DNA from: Streptosporangium subroseum
GTDB lineage: Bacteria; Actinomycetota; Actinomycetes; Streptosporangiales; Streptosporangiaceae
Direction: 5' to 3'
NCBI RefSeq assembly: GCF_900188345.1
Contig: NZ_FZOD01000069.1
Coordinates: 1-51,150, forward strand
DNA: 51,150 nt
Shown here piece after piece: positions 1 to 7,887 of this stretch (position 1 is its first letter; each line of letters starts with the position of its first letter). The translations under genes were made by a program, and so were the position numbers. Under the pieces are notes generated by a model. The model was not told where the DNA came from. It worked only from the letters and a program-made list of their open reading frames with translations, and did no database searches.

Positions 1-174
1 TTCTACTACCACGACGACAACGGCTGGCACAACCGCCGCTTCTCCACCGGCGGCCACCGCGAGTGGAAGTTCAGCTTCAGCGACAAGAACGGCTTCGACG
101 GCTTCCGCGCCCGCATCGGCGAAGGCCGCTCCGGCGCCTTCGACTGGGGCAACTACTACCGTCATTCCTTCTAA
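1..174 (+). CDS. C-terminal end of a hypothetical protein (5' end outside window)
   Basis: An open frame runs from base 1 to a TAA at 172-174 and gives 57 residues without a start, so the gene begins upstream of the window. The piece is rich in Tyr, Phe, Trp, Gly, Asp, Asn and Arg, includes FYYHDDNGWHNRR near its start and ends in GNYYRHSF. Its codons have the expected G/C-rich third positions. The aromatic, polar composition would suit a small exported protein, but no family is recognised and no signal peptide can be assessed. Two strong hairpins follow the stop, which supports this being a real gene end. Confidence 0.55.
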   Translation, partial: FYYHDDNGWHNRRFSTGGHREWKFSFSDKNGFDGFRARIGEGRSGAFDWGNYYRHSF

Positions 175-185
175 AACACCCCGGT

Positions 186-288
186 GACGCGGCCACGTCT
201 CCGACGCGTGGCCGCGTCCTGACCCAAGAACGGCTCCGGCCGGCAGAGACGATCAGCGGTCCAGCTGACACCTCTGCCGGCCGGAGCC
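186..288 (+). terminator. Two tandem hairpins after the partial gene
   Basis: The first is a perfect 12-bp inverted repeat (186-197 with 207-218, 9-nt loop) that starts 12 bases after the stop codon. The second is a perfect 17-bp inverted repeat (232-248 with 272-288, 23-nt loop). Neither has a clear U-tract, as is common for actinomycete terminators. Position and strength point to transcription termination and mRNA 3'-end protection. The second may also serve the minus-strand gene that ends at 378. Confidence 0.7.
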
Positions 289-377
289 ATTTCCCCAGAC
301 GCGGTGGGTGGTGATCGAGCGCCCCTGCTCTGTCGACCGGCGGGTCTGGCCCAAGGGCTCGCGGGACCTGAGCCTGA

Positions 378-1064
378 CTAGGGGTGAGCGATGACGGCGT
401 ATCTCTCGTCGTGAATCGGGCGGCCCCACAGGTCAGGGTCGGTGAGCGGCTCGGTGCGCAGGTCCGCGGTGAGTGGCCGCAGAGCCTGGAGGAGACGTTC
501 GGCGGTCACCCCGCCGAACCAGGGCAGGGGTCCGGACTCGGCGGCATAGGGATGATCGTCTGTGGGGGTCTGCCAGCGTCCTTCGACGAGAACCAGTCGC
601 CCACCTGGACGCAGAAGGCCTATCCAGCGGCGAAGGGCGCCTTCGGGATCCGGCAGGGTCCACAGCAGATGCCGGACGAGGATCACGTCGAAGGAATGCC
701 CGGCCTCCGCCGGTGGATCGCTCGCGTCGCCCGTCATCACCGGGCTGTCGAAGCCCGCCGCGGTGAGCTTGCGGCGGGCCTGCTCGACCATCAGCGGGGA
801 CAGATCCACTCCGACCGGCCGGTGTCCCTGCTCGGCGAGCAGCAGCGCCAGGGAGCCGGTGCCGCAGCCCAGATCCAAAACGTCCGCCGGCGGCCGGGGC
901 ATCCACGAGCGCAGCCGCTCTCCCCATGCGCGTCTGGCCTGGGGATCGCGAAGGCCGTGGTCGACTTCGTCGTCGAAGGAAGCGGCGGCGGCATCCCAGT
1001 AGGACGAGATTGATGCGGTATCCGATTCTGACATGAGGTGGATCGTGTCAGCCGGCACTGACAA
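378..1064 (-). CDS. Class I SAM-dependent methyltransferase
   Basis: Predicted soluble methyltransferase of 228 residues with a Rossmann-like class I fold. The SAM-binding motif VLDLGCGTGSLALLL lies near residues 62-76, an acidic residue after the second strand is seen in VGVDLS, and GDASDP and LLRPGGRLVLVEG match later motifs. This resembles the Methyltransf_11/25 type, whose substrates are diverse, so the substrate is unknown. The TTG start at 1064 has GAGGA 6 bases upstream; an ATG at 1034 (MSESDTAS) is the alternative but lacks a clear ribosome site. It is divergent from the ECF sigma gene at 1180, with about 115 bases of shared promoter region. Confidence 0.8.
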   Translation of the reverse strand: MSVPADTIHLMSESDTASISSYWDAAAASFDDEVDHGLRDPQARRAWGERLRSWMPRPPADVLDLGCGTGSLALLLAEQGHRPVGVDLSPLMVEQARRKLTAAGFDSPVMTGDASDPPAEAGHSFDVILVRHLLWTLPDPEGALRRWIGLLRPGGRLVLVEGRWQTPTDDHPYAAESGPLPWFGGVTAERLLQALRPLTADLRTEPLTDPDLWGRPIHDERYAVIAHP

Positions 1065-1179
1065 GAAGCGTCCTCGACCGGCTTCCGCCAGGGTTGTTTT
1101 GTAGTCGTTTGTAACACTTGAGGGTCTCGGACCACTTCCTCGTGTCAGAACAAAACACCCGGGACGAAGGGGGCGGGCG

Positions 1180-1707
1180 GTGACGGACGACTCTCAGCGG
1201 TTCACCACCATGTATGACGAGTGCCGGCAGCGAGTGTGGGCCTACGTGGTCAGCCAAGCGGGCCGGCAGGTCGCGGACGAGGTGGTGAGCGAGACGTTCG
1301 CGATCGCCTGGCGGCGGTTCGACGACGTGCCGGACCCCGCATTGCCGTGGCTGCTCGGCGTCGCCCGCAACGTGCTGCGCGACAACATTCGCGCCGAGAT
1401 CAGACGCGAGTCGCTCGCCGGCGAACTACGCGCCTGGACGGAAGAGGACCATGCCGAGCAGGTGGCCGAGAGATTGGCCGTTCTCAAGGCGATGACCTCC
1501 CTGACCCAGGACGAGCGGGAGCTTCTGATCCTCGTGGCCTGGCAGGGGCTCACCCCGCGCGACGCGGCCCGGGTCGTCGGATGTTCCCCGACGGCCTTCC
1601 GCGTGCGGCTGCACCGCGCCCGCAAGCGGCTTGTCCAGGCAATGAAGGCGGCACCGACGGCCCCGTCCCAGTCCCGAGTGCGCAACCTCAGTGAGGAGTG
1701 GTCATGA
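1180..1707 (+). CDS. ECF-type RNA polymerase sigma factor
   Basis: A 175-residue sigma-70 family protein with only regions 2 and 4, as in ECF factors. Region 2 covers about residues 10-75 (VWAYVVSQAG, FAIAWRRFDDVP, LLGVARNVLRD) and region 4 about 105-155 (LTQDERELLILVAW, then a helix-turn-helix ending in VRLHRARKRL). It would direct core polymerase to a small regulon. The start is a GTG with a G-rich stretch upstream. The stop overlaps the next gene at ATGA, so the two are translationally coupled. That partner is membrane-anchored and probably takes part in signalling to the sigma factor, but it lacks a classical zinc anti-sigma motif. Confidence 0.88.
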   Translation: MTDDSQRFTTMYDECRQRVWAYVVSQAGRQVADEVVSETFAIAWRRFDDVPDPALPWLLGVARNVLRDNIRAEIRRESLAGELRAWTEEDHAEQVAERLAVLKAMTSLTQDERELLILVAWQGLTPRDAARVVGCSPTAFRVRLHRARKRLVQAMKAAPTAPSQSRVRNLSEEWS

Positions 1708-2864
1708 ACCCGATGGATCAACTGCGAGCGGCGCGCCCGGCCCACCTCGACACCCCGGTGAGCGAGAGCACCCGGGCCGCCGAGCTTTCTCGCGCGATGT
1801 CGCAGGCCAGGCCGGTACGGCGCTGGAAGATCGCCAAGCCGGTGTGGGGTCTGGGCCTGGCCGGTGCGGCGGCGGCGGTCACCGCCGTCGCCGTCGCGGT
1901 CACCACGACCGGTGGTACGACGCCGTCGCCGACGGCGGTGGCCGTCCCGTCCGCCACGCGGAGCACGCAGAGCACACAGCCGGTCCTCCGGCTCTCGGCC
2001 AAGCAGGTCCTTCTCGTCGCGGCCGAGTCGTCGCTGAAGGCCCGGGAGGAGAGCGGAGCGTACTGGTATGTCGAGGGGGTGAGCGGCAGCGCCGACCAGG
2101 TGGGCACCGCGGTGCGTTACCTGGTGCACAGCACGGGCAGCCATCGGCTCTGGGTGGCTCGTTCGCCGAAGGGTGAGAGCTGGTTCGTCGACCAGAACCT
2201 GGGCACCAAGCCCGCCCCCGGCGCGGAGGACGCCTGGAAGCAGGACGGCTCGCCGAAGAAGTGGACGGTCGACATGCTGAAGCCGGGCGCCGAGGGCTCG
2301 ACCAAGGTCAGCCGGACGATCGAGGCCAAGGCGGGCAAGCCGTTCGGCAACCCGATCAACATCGGCGACAAGGTCTTCGATCTGGCCGGGCGGAACGTTT
2401 CGGTGGCCGAGCTCCAGTCGCTGCCCACGACCGCGGACGCCCTGAAGAAGCGGCTGCTGAAGGGCTACGCCGGCCACGGCACCGAGTCGAACGCCCCGCA
2501 GGACGCGGATGCCTGGCTCTACCAGGTCACCTCGGGGCTGCTGAGCGAGATGCCGGTGAAGCCCGCCGTACGGGCCGCGGCCTACCAGGTGCTCGCCGGG
2601 CTGGACGGTGTGCGGTCGCTGGGTGAGGTCACCGACCCGCTGGGCCGTAAGGGCCAGGGCATCGCGCGGACCGAGAAGTGGGTCACCGGCACGTTCGAGC
2701 GTCAGCTCCTCGTCGACCCGGAGACCGGGGTCCTGCTGACCGACCAGATCGTGGCCGTCCACGGGATCGAGACGTACGCCTGGGCGAAGCCCGGCACCAC
2801 CATCTTCTGGACGTCGACCACCGAAGCCTCGTGGACCGACAAGAAGCCCGTCAAGCCGGAGTAG
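1704..2864 (+). CDS. CU044_5270-type membrane-anchored protein paired with the ECF sigma factor
   Basis: A 386-residue protein starting at the ATG at 1704, with GAGGAG 5 bases upstream and a 4-bp overlap with the sigma stop. An N-terminal cytoplasmic stretch of about 40 residues (MNPMDQLRAARPAHLD) precedes one hydrophobic segment at about 43-62 (GLGLAGAAAAVTAVAVAVTT) and a large extracytoplasmic domain to about 386. The architecture and the N-terminal motif match the actinobacterial CU044_5270 family, which regularly follows ECF sigma genes. It may be a sensor or anti-sigma-like partner; that role is inferred from linkage. No HxxxCxxC motif is present. Confidence 0.78.
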   Translation: MNPMDQLRAARPAHLDTPVSESTRAAELSRAMSQARPVRRWKIAKPVWGLGLAGAAAAVTAVAVAVTTTGGTTPSPTAVAVPSATRSTQSTQPVLRLSAKQVLLVAAESSLKAREESGAYWYVEGVSGSADQVGTAVRYLVHSTGSHRLWVARSPKGESWFVDQNLGTKPAPGAEDAWKQDGSPKKWTVDMLKPGAEGSTKVSRTIEAKAGKPFGNPINIGDKVFDLAGRNVSVAELQSLPTTADALKKRLLKGYAGHGTESNAPQDADAWLYQVTSGLLSEMPVKPAVRAAAYQVLAGLDGVRSLGEVTDPLGRKGQGIARTEKWVTGTFERQLLVDPETGVLLTDQIVAVHGIETYAWAKPGTTIFWTSTTEASWTDKKPVKPE

Positions 2865-2881
2865 ACCGGGACGAGGGATGA

Positions 2882-2916
2882 GGTCCGCCTCACCGCTTCC
2901 CCCGGCGGGGCGGACC
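2882..2916 (+). terminator. Hairpin between convergent genes
   Basis: An 8-bp perfect inverted repeat (GGTCCGCC at 2882-2889, GGCGGACC at 2909-2916) with a 19-nt GC-rich loop, 17 bases after the stop of the preceding gene. It is a candidate terminator for the sigma/CU044_5270 transcript. The rest of the gap up to 3076 shows nothing I can name. Confidence 0.45.
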
Positions 2917-3076
2917 GTGAATCCAACCAACTACACCTTGGACGTCGCCGCCCGCGCAAACGGTTCCCCACCCCCGGGACCACCGCGCGGGACCTCGGCC
3001 CAAGAGCGGCGTCGGTCATGCTCCGGGCCGCCGGGGTAGATGAAGAGGTTCAGGTTCAGCAGTCGCGGGGTGACGC

Positions 3077-3850
3077 TCAATCCCGGCTCCGTTCTCGGGG
3101 TTCTCGGGGTTCTCGGGGTTCTCCGGTCACGCCGAGCGCGCCGAGCAGGTGTGCGCGGATCTCGGCGAACCTGGGGTCCGCGGAGTTTCTGGGGGTGTCG
3201 ACGTCGATGAGTTGTTCGGCCGCGATCCGCCCGCCGTCGAGCACGAGCACGCGGTCGGCGAGCACGATCGCCTCGTCGACGTCGTGGGTGACCAGCAGCA
3301 CCGCCGGCCGGTGCCGGTCGCACAGGCTGCGGAGCAACGCGTGCATCCGGATGCGGGTGAGGGCGTCGAGAGCTCCGAAGGGCTCGTCGGCGAGGAGGAG
3401 CTCGGGTTCTCGAACCAGGGATCTGGCCAGTGCGACGCGCTGCTGCTCGCCGCCGGAAAGCTGGTTCGGCCACGCCCGCTCGCGTCCGGCGAGGCCCACC
3501 TCGGCGAGGCTTTCGCGGCCCTGTTCCGCCGCGCCGGGCCCGGTGAGCCCGAGGATGACGTTGTCGTGAACCCGCAGCCAGGGAAGCAGCCGCGAGTCCT
3601 GGAAGACGACGGAGACCGCACCGGGCACGTCGATGAGTCCGGTGCCCGCCACCTCTCCGTCGAGACCGGCCAGCGCGCGCAGCAGCGTGCTCTTCCCCGA
3701 CCCGCTCTGCCCGAGCAGCGCGACGAACTCGCCCGCGCGGATCTCGAGGTCCAGGCTGTCCAGGATGGTCCGGTCGTCATAGGAACGCGTCAGCTCGGCG
3801 ATCCGTACGGCCGGCGCGACGGTGGTCAGTCCGCCAGGGTGCGTCGCCAT
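3077..3850 (-). CDS. ssuB: ABC transporter ATP-binding protein, sulfonate/nitrate/taurine type
   Basis: A 257-residue ATPase for an importer of the SsuB/TauB/NrtD type. Walker A is GQSGSGKST, the Q-loop lies in VVFQDSRLLPW, the signature is LSGGEQQRVALARSL, Walker B is LLLADEPFGALD and the switch His is in LLVTHDVDEA. The start ATG at 3850 (MATHPGGL) lies inside the permease gene, a 25-bp overlap that implies coupling. The C-terminus ends in EPREPREPRE, encoded by a 9-bp DNA repeat and outside the ATPase fold. Substrate is not fixed by sequence; the leader peptide upstream favours a sulfur compound such as an alkanesulfonate. Confidence 0.85.
   Translation of the reverse strand: MATHPGGLTTVAPAVRIAELTRSYDDRTILDSLDLEIRAGEFVALLGQSGSGKSTLLRALAGLDGEVAGTGLIDVPGAVSVVFQDSRLLPWLRVHDNVILGLTGPGAAEQGRESLAEVGLAGRERAWPNQLSGGEQQRVALARSLVREPELLLADEPFGALDALTRIRMHALLRSLCDRHRPAVLLVTHDVDEAIVLADRVLVLDGGRIAAEQLIDVDTPRNSADPRFAEIRAHLLGALGVTGEPREPREPRERSRD
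3092..3127. repeat. 9-bp tandem repeat in the ssuB 3' end
   Basis: Three exact copies of TTCTCGGGG (3092-3118) and a fourth degenerate copy to 3127. The period is in frame with ssuB and encodes the repeated Arg-Glu-Pro tail, so changes in copy number would keep the frame. Confidence 0.85.
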
Positions 3851-4671
3851 GAAAGCGCCCTCCTCTCGATGAGGCGGACCGCGCCGTCGGAGAGCAGGCC
3901 GAGCAGGCCGTACAGGACGAGACCGACGATGATGATGTCGGTCTGACCGTAGGTGCGCGCCAGCTCCATCATGTAGCCGATGCCGCTGGTGGAGTTGATC
4001 TGCTCGACGACCACGAGGAACAGCCACCCGGTCGTGACCGCGAACCGCATCCCGAGCAGGAACCCGGGCAGCGCGCCCGGCAGCACGACCCGGCGGATGA
4101 ACGCCCGGCGGCTGAGCCTGACCGTCTCCGCCAGTTCGACGTATCTGCTGTCGATGCCGCGCAGCCCGTTGTGCGTGTGGATGTAGATGGGGACGAAGAC
4201 GCCGAGGGTGATCGTGGAGACCTTCATGACCTCGCCGATGCCGAGCCAGAGGATCAGCAGTGGCATCAGGGCCAGCGCCGGGATCGCCCGCTTGATCTGG
4301 ACGGGCCCGTCGATGACGGCCTCGCCCCAGCGGCTGAGTCCGGAGACGAGTGCCAGGGCGGTGCCGAGCACCACCCCGAACCCGAGGCCGAGCGCGACCC
4401 GCTGCACCGAGGTCAGAAGGTTGGCCTGGAGCCGCCCGCTCTCGATCAGCTCGCCGGTGGTGGTCACCACGGTCCACGGTGCCGACAGGACCCGTTCGTC
4501 CAGCAGGCCCGTCGCCGAGCCGGCCGTCCATACGGTGAGCAGCAGGAGCGGTCCGATCGTGGGGCCGAAGCGGATCGGCCGGCCCGGGCCCAGTCTGCGC
4601 CGGGTTCGCAGGGACGACCGCGCGGGCGCGGAGGAGGTGCTGTCGGTCCGGGTGCCGACGGTGGCGACCAT
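3826..4671 (-). CDS. ssuC: ABC transporter permease, sulfonate/nitrate/taurine type
   Basis: A 281-residue inner-membrane permease of the SsuC/TauC/NrtB (BPD_transp_1) type with about six membrane segments; the first is near PTIGPLLLLTVWTAGS. The EAA loop that docks onto the ATPase is seen in YVELAETVRLSRRAFIRRVVLP. I chose the ATG at 4671 because GGAGG lies 9 bases upstream; a TTG at 4677 would leave only 3 bases. The start lies 3 bases after the binding-protein stop, and the 3' end overlaps ssuB by 25 bp, so the order is ssuA-ssuC-ssuB in one transcript. Confidence 0.83.
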   Translation of the reverse strand: MVATVGTRTDSTSSAPARSSLRTRRRLGPGRPIRFGPTIGPLLLLTVWTAGSATGLLDERVLSAPWTVVTTTGELIESGRLQANLLTSVQRVALGLGFGVVLGTALALVSGLSRWGEAVIDGPVQIKRAIPALALMPLLILWLGIGEVMKVSTITLGVFVPIYIHTHNGLRGIDSRYVELAETVRLSRRAFIRRVVLPGALPGFLLGMRFAVTTGWLFLVVVEQINSTSGIGYMMELARTYGQTDIIIVGLVLYGLLGLLSDGAVRLIERRALSWRRTLAD

Positions 4672-4673
4672 TG

Positions 4674-5744
4674 TCAAGCACCTCCCTTCACGGCGTTCGC
4701 GCCGAGGGACTCGTAGCGCAGGTCGTAGAGGTCCCCCGCCTTCAGCACCGGGTTGCCGGTCTCGGCCGCCAGCAGCTCGATGGTCTCCTGGTGCCGGGCG
4801 ATGGCCTCCGACCAGTCGGCGGGGATGTCCGGCTCACCGGCCTGGTCGACCAGATACCGGCCGTCCTCGGGGGTCAGGCCCTGATCCTTGACGTAGTAGC
4901 CCTCGATCCACTCCTGGGGATGCTCGTACACCCACCTGGCGGCGCGCGCCCAGGCCTGGACGTATTCGGCGATGGCCGCCGCCTTCGCCGGGTCCTGCAG
5001 GGTGGAGGTCCGTGCGTAGAGATGACTGGGATCGTCGCGGATGCCGTGCGGGATGGTGGTGGCGCCGTCCCGGCCGTACTTGACGGGGTAGCGCTTGTTG
5101 TTGACCCCGCCGAGCGGGGCGACGTCGACCTGCTTGCTGGCCAGCGCGTTGACGTAGACATCGCCGGTGCTGGGCAGCTCGACCAGGGTCACGTCGTTCT
5201 TGGTCAGCCCGGCCTTCTTCAGCACCCGCAGCATGAGCGCGCCCTGGGCCTGGCCCGGACTGTAGGCGATCTTCTTGCCGCGCAGGTCGGCGAGGGTCTT
5301 CACACCCGCGCCGGGGGCGATTCCCAGCTCGTAGGTGGGATGGTTGATCGGGTCCTTGCGGAACTTGGATGCGACGATCTTCACGGGCAGGCCGGTCCAG
5401 GTCGCGTGGATCGCCGGGATCTCGGCCACCGCTCCGATGTCGAGCGCGTCGGCGCGGAATGCCTCGGTGGTCTGCGGGCCGCCGCTGATGTTGGCCCACT
5501 CGATGTCGAAGGAGAACTTGTCGATCTGGCCGGAGAGGGTGAGCGCGACCTTGACGGCCGGATCGCCGACGATGAGCTTGGTGCCCTTGGGCACCTGGGC
5601 CGGCAGCGGCGCGTCGGCCGCGAGGGCCGACACGGTCTTGTCGTCGCCGGCGCATGCGGACAGCGAGGTCAATCCGGTGAGCAGCGCGACGGCGACGAGG
5701 GCGGATCGCCGGATGGTTCGGCGGGGGGATGGGTCGGAGGACAT
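4674..5744 (-). CDS. ssuA: ABC transporter substrate-binding lipoprotein, sulfonate/nitrate type
   Basis: A 356-residue extracytoplasmic binding protein. The N-terminus has positive residues, a hydrophobic core (ALVAVALLTGL) and a lipobox LSAC, so it is probably lipid-anchored at Cys31. The remainder matches the SsuA/TauA/NMT1 fold, with DIGAVAEIPAI and LRGKKIAYSPGQAQGALM as in sulfonate-binding proteins. The ATG at 5744 has AAGGA about 7 bases upstream. It is first in the ssuACB operon and is preceded by a leader peptide gene, which suggests control by cysteine supply. The ligand is inferred and could be taurine or another organosulfur compound. Confidence 0.83.
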   Translation of the reverse strand: MSSDPSPRRTIRRSALVAVALLTGLTSLSACAGDDKTVSALAADAPLPAQVPKGTKLIVGDPAVKVALTLSGQIDKFSFDIEWANISGGPQTTEAFRADALDIGAVAEIPAIHATWTGLPVKIVASKFRKDPINHPTYELGIAPGAGVKTLADLRGKKIAYSPGQAQGALMLRVLKKAGLTKNDVTLVELPSTGDVYVNALASKQVDVAPLGGVNNKRYPVKYGRDGATTIPHGIRDDPSHLYARTSTLQDPAKAAAIAEYVQAWARAARWVYEHPQEWIEGYYVKDQGLTPEDGRYLVDQAGEPDIPADWSEAIARHQETIELLAAETGNPVLKAGDLYDLRYESLGANAVKGGA

Positions 5745-5841
5745 GTGATGGTCCTTCGCTGTCAGTGGTTCGTACGCTCGCGCGCCGTCCTGGTCGCGCG
5801 GCGGGGGGACGGGCTGACGGAGTCGCTCAGAAAGGAGGTCG

Positions 5842-5949
5842 CTAGGAGGGGAGGCGGCGACACTGGGCGCTGGCGACGCGGCAGAGATCGATGTGCACCC
5901 GCCGGATCAGGTGCGTGCCTTGGCCTGTCTGGCTCCCCTGGCTCCTCAT
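5842..5949 (-). CDS. Cysteine-containing leader peptide upstream of ssuACB
   Basis: A 35-residue ORF whose C-terminal half reads RRVHIDLCRVASAQC. This matches the conserved HIDLxRVASAxC leader peptides found in actinobacteria upstream of sulfur assimilation and organosulfur transport genes. It has Cys at positions 23 and 30 and ends 97 bases before the ssuA start. There is no good ribosome site before the ATG, so leaderless translation is possible. The family role, by analogy, is that ribosome stalling at Cys codons adjusts expression downstream. A TCCTT just past the leader stop can pair with the AAGGA of ssuA, a possible sequestering stem (inference). Confidence 0.75.
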   Translation of the reverse strand: MRSQGSQTGQGTHLIRRVHIDLCRVASAQCRRLPS

Positions 5950-5976
5950 GGTCACGACGCTAGGCGCGACGGGATC

Positions 5977-5988
5977 GTATTGCAATAC
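5977..5988. promoter_or_regulatory. Palindromic operator candidate upstream of the leader peptide
   Basis: GTATTGCAATAC is a perfect 12-bp palindrome 28 bases upstream of the leader ATG, in a locally AT-rich patch. TACGAT on the minus strand, overlapping its edge, could be a -10 box. The layout fits a repressor site over the sulfonate operon promoter. The regulator is unknown. The rest of the gap (5989-6213) carries the promoter region of the ABC-F gene, where a TACGCT near 6180 could be a -10 element. Confidence 0.5.
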
Positions 5989-6213
5989 TCCCTACTGGTT
6001 TTACATGAAATACCCGAACGTGTCGCAGGCCTCCGTGGGCCCGGCGCCGGAAGCCGTCCGCGAGTCGCGGAGCGGATGCCGTGTCAAGCCAGGCGTGTAC
6101 GGCCCCGCGCGTTCGGCGGGACGGTTCCGTGACCGCCGTCGCGGGGGAAATCAGGGTGCCCGGATGGGAAACCGGCGGGTACGCTGCGCGAGGACCTTTG
6201 GAGGGGAATCGCG

Positions 6214-7824
6214 GTGGCGCACGTTGAGGTTGGTCATCTGACGTATGTATTGCCGGATGGACGGCCGTTGCTGAACGACGTGTCCTTCCGGATCGGCGAA
6301 GGGGTCAAGGCGGCGCTCGTCGGGCCGAACGGGGCGGGCAAGACGACGCTGATGCGGTTGATTGCGGGCGACCTGCAGCCGGTCGAGGGCAGCGTCGCCA
6401 GCTCCGGTGGCCTGGGGATCATGCGGCAGTTCATCGGGAGCATCCGTGACGAGCGGACCGTGCACGACCTGCTGGTGAGCGTCGCCCCGCAGCGTGTACG
6501 GCAGGCGGCCGAGCGGCTCGACGCCGCCGAGCTCGTGATGATGGAGCGCGAGGACGAGAAGGCCCAGATGCGCTACGCGCAGGCCATCACGGACTACAGC
6601 GACGCGGGCGGCTACGACATCGAGGTGCTCTGGGACACCTGCACGATGGCCGCGCTCGGCATCCCGTACGACGACTGCAAATACCGCGAGGTCAACACCC
6701 TGTCGGGCGGTGAGCAGAAGCGGCTGGTGCTGGAGGCGCTGCTGCGGGGCCCCGACCAGACGCTGCTGCTGGACGAGCCGGACAACTATCTGGACGTGCC
6801 GGGCAAGCTCTGGCTGGAGCAGGTGCTCCGCGAGACGCCCAAGACGGTGGTGCTGGTCAGCCACGACCGGCAGCTCCTGGCCAACGCGGCCGACCGGATC
6901 GTCACCGTCGAGTCCGGAAACATCTGGGTCCACGGCGGGGGTTTCCGCACCTACGCCCAGGCCCGCAAGGACCGCAACGAACGCCTCGACGAGCTCAAGA
7001 AACGCTGGGACGAGGAGCACGCGAAGATCAAGCGGCTGGTCCTCATGCTCAAGCAGAAGGCCAAATACATGGACACCATGGCCGCCGCCTACCATTCGGC
7101 CCAGACACGGCTGCGCAGGTTCGAGGAGGCGGGACCGCCCGAGGCGGCGCCGAAGGACCAGTTCATCAGCATGAGGCTCAAGGGCGGCCGGACCGCCAAG
7201 CGGGCGGTGATCTGCGAGGGGCTGGAGCTCACCGGCCTGATGAAGCCGTTCGACCTGGAGATCTGGTACGGCGAGCGGGTCGCGGTGCTGGGCTCCAACG
7301 GATCGGGCAAGTCGCACTTCCTCCGCCTGATCGCCGGGGGCGAGGTCAGGCACACCGGCGTGGCCAGGCTCGGCGCCCGGGTCGTGCCCGGCCACTTCGC
7401 GCAGACCCACGCTCATCCCGAGCTCCTCGGCCGGACGCCCGTCGAGATCGTCATGAGCGAGCACGCCCGGCTGAAGAACGAGGCGATGAAGGTGCTGTCC
7501 CGATACGAGCTGGCCGGGACCATCGCCGAGCAGCGCTTCGAGACGCTGTCCGGCGGGCAGCAGGCGCGGCTGCAGATCCTGCTGCTGGAGCTGTCGGGGA
7601 CCACGTTGCTGCTGCTGGACGAGCCGACCGACAACCTCGACCTGGCCAGCGCCGAAGCGCTGCAGGAGGGGCTGAACGCTTTCGACGGGACCGTGGTCGC
7701 GGTCACCCACGACCGCTGGTTCGCAGATGACTTCGATCGTTACCTGGTCTTCGGTTCCGATGGAAAGGTGTACGAAGCACCCGAACCGGTATGGGATGAG
7801 GCCAGGGTGGTCCGTCAGCGCTAA
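6214..7824 (+). CDS. ABC-F family ATPase
   Basis: A 536-residue soluble protein with two ABC domains and no membrane segments, as in ABC-F proteins that act on the ribosome. Domain 1: Walker A GPNGAGKTT (about residue 40), signature TLSGGEQKRL, Walker B LLLDEPDNYLD. A charged helical linker (KDRNERLDELKKRWDEEH, KQKAKYMDTM) lies near residues 255-300. Domain 2: Walker A GSNGSGKSHF, signature TLSGGQQARLQ, Walker B LLLDEPTDNLD. The start is a GTG with GGAGGGG upstream. The family includes translation factors such as EttA and antibiotic-protection proteins; sequence alone does not separate these. It stands alone, with no linked biosynthesis genes. Confidence 0.85.
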   Translation: MAHVEVGHLTYVLPDGRPLLNDVSFRIGEGVKAALVGPNGAGKTTLMRLIAGDLQPVEGSVASSGGLGIMRQFIGSIRDERTVHDLLVSVAPQRVRQAAERLDAAELVMMEREDEKAQMRYAQAITDYSDAGGYDIEVLWDTCTMAALGIPYDDCKYREVNTLSGGEQKRLVLEALLRGPDQTLLLDEPDNYLDVPGKLWLEQVLRETPKTVVLVSHDRQLLANAADRIVTVESGNIWVHGGGFRTYAQARKDRNERLDELKKRWDEEHAKIKRLVLMLKQKAKYMDTMAAAYHSAQTRLRRFEEAGPPEAAPKDQFISMRLKGGRTAKRAVICEGLELTGLMKPFDLEIWYGERVAVLGSNGSGKSHFLRLIAGGEVRHTGVARLGARVVPGHFAQTHAHPELLGRTPVEIVMSEHARLKNEAMKVLSRYELAGTIAEQRFETLSGGQQARLQILLLELSGTTLLLLDEPTDNLDLASAEALQEGLNAFDGTVVAVTHDRWFADDFDRYLVFGSDGKVYEAPEPVWDEARVVRQR

Positions 7825-7887
7825 AAAGTTCGCCCGGACTGAGCGTGTCCGCGAGGTCGCGGGGTGATTACGGGTTATGACGGCTAG

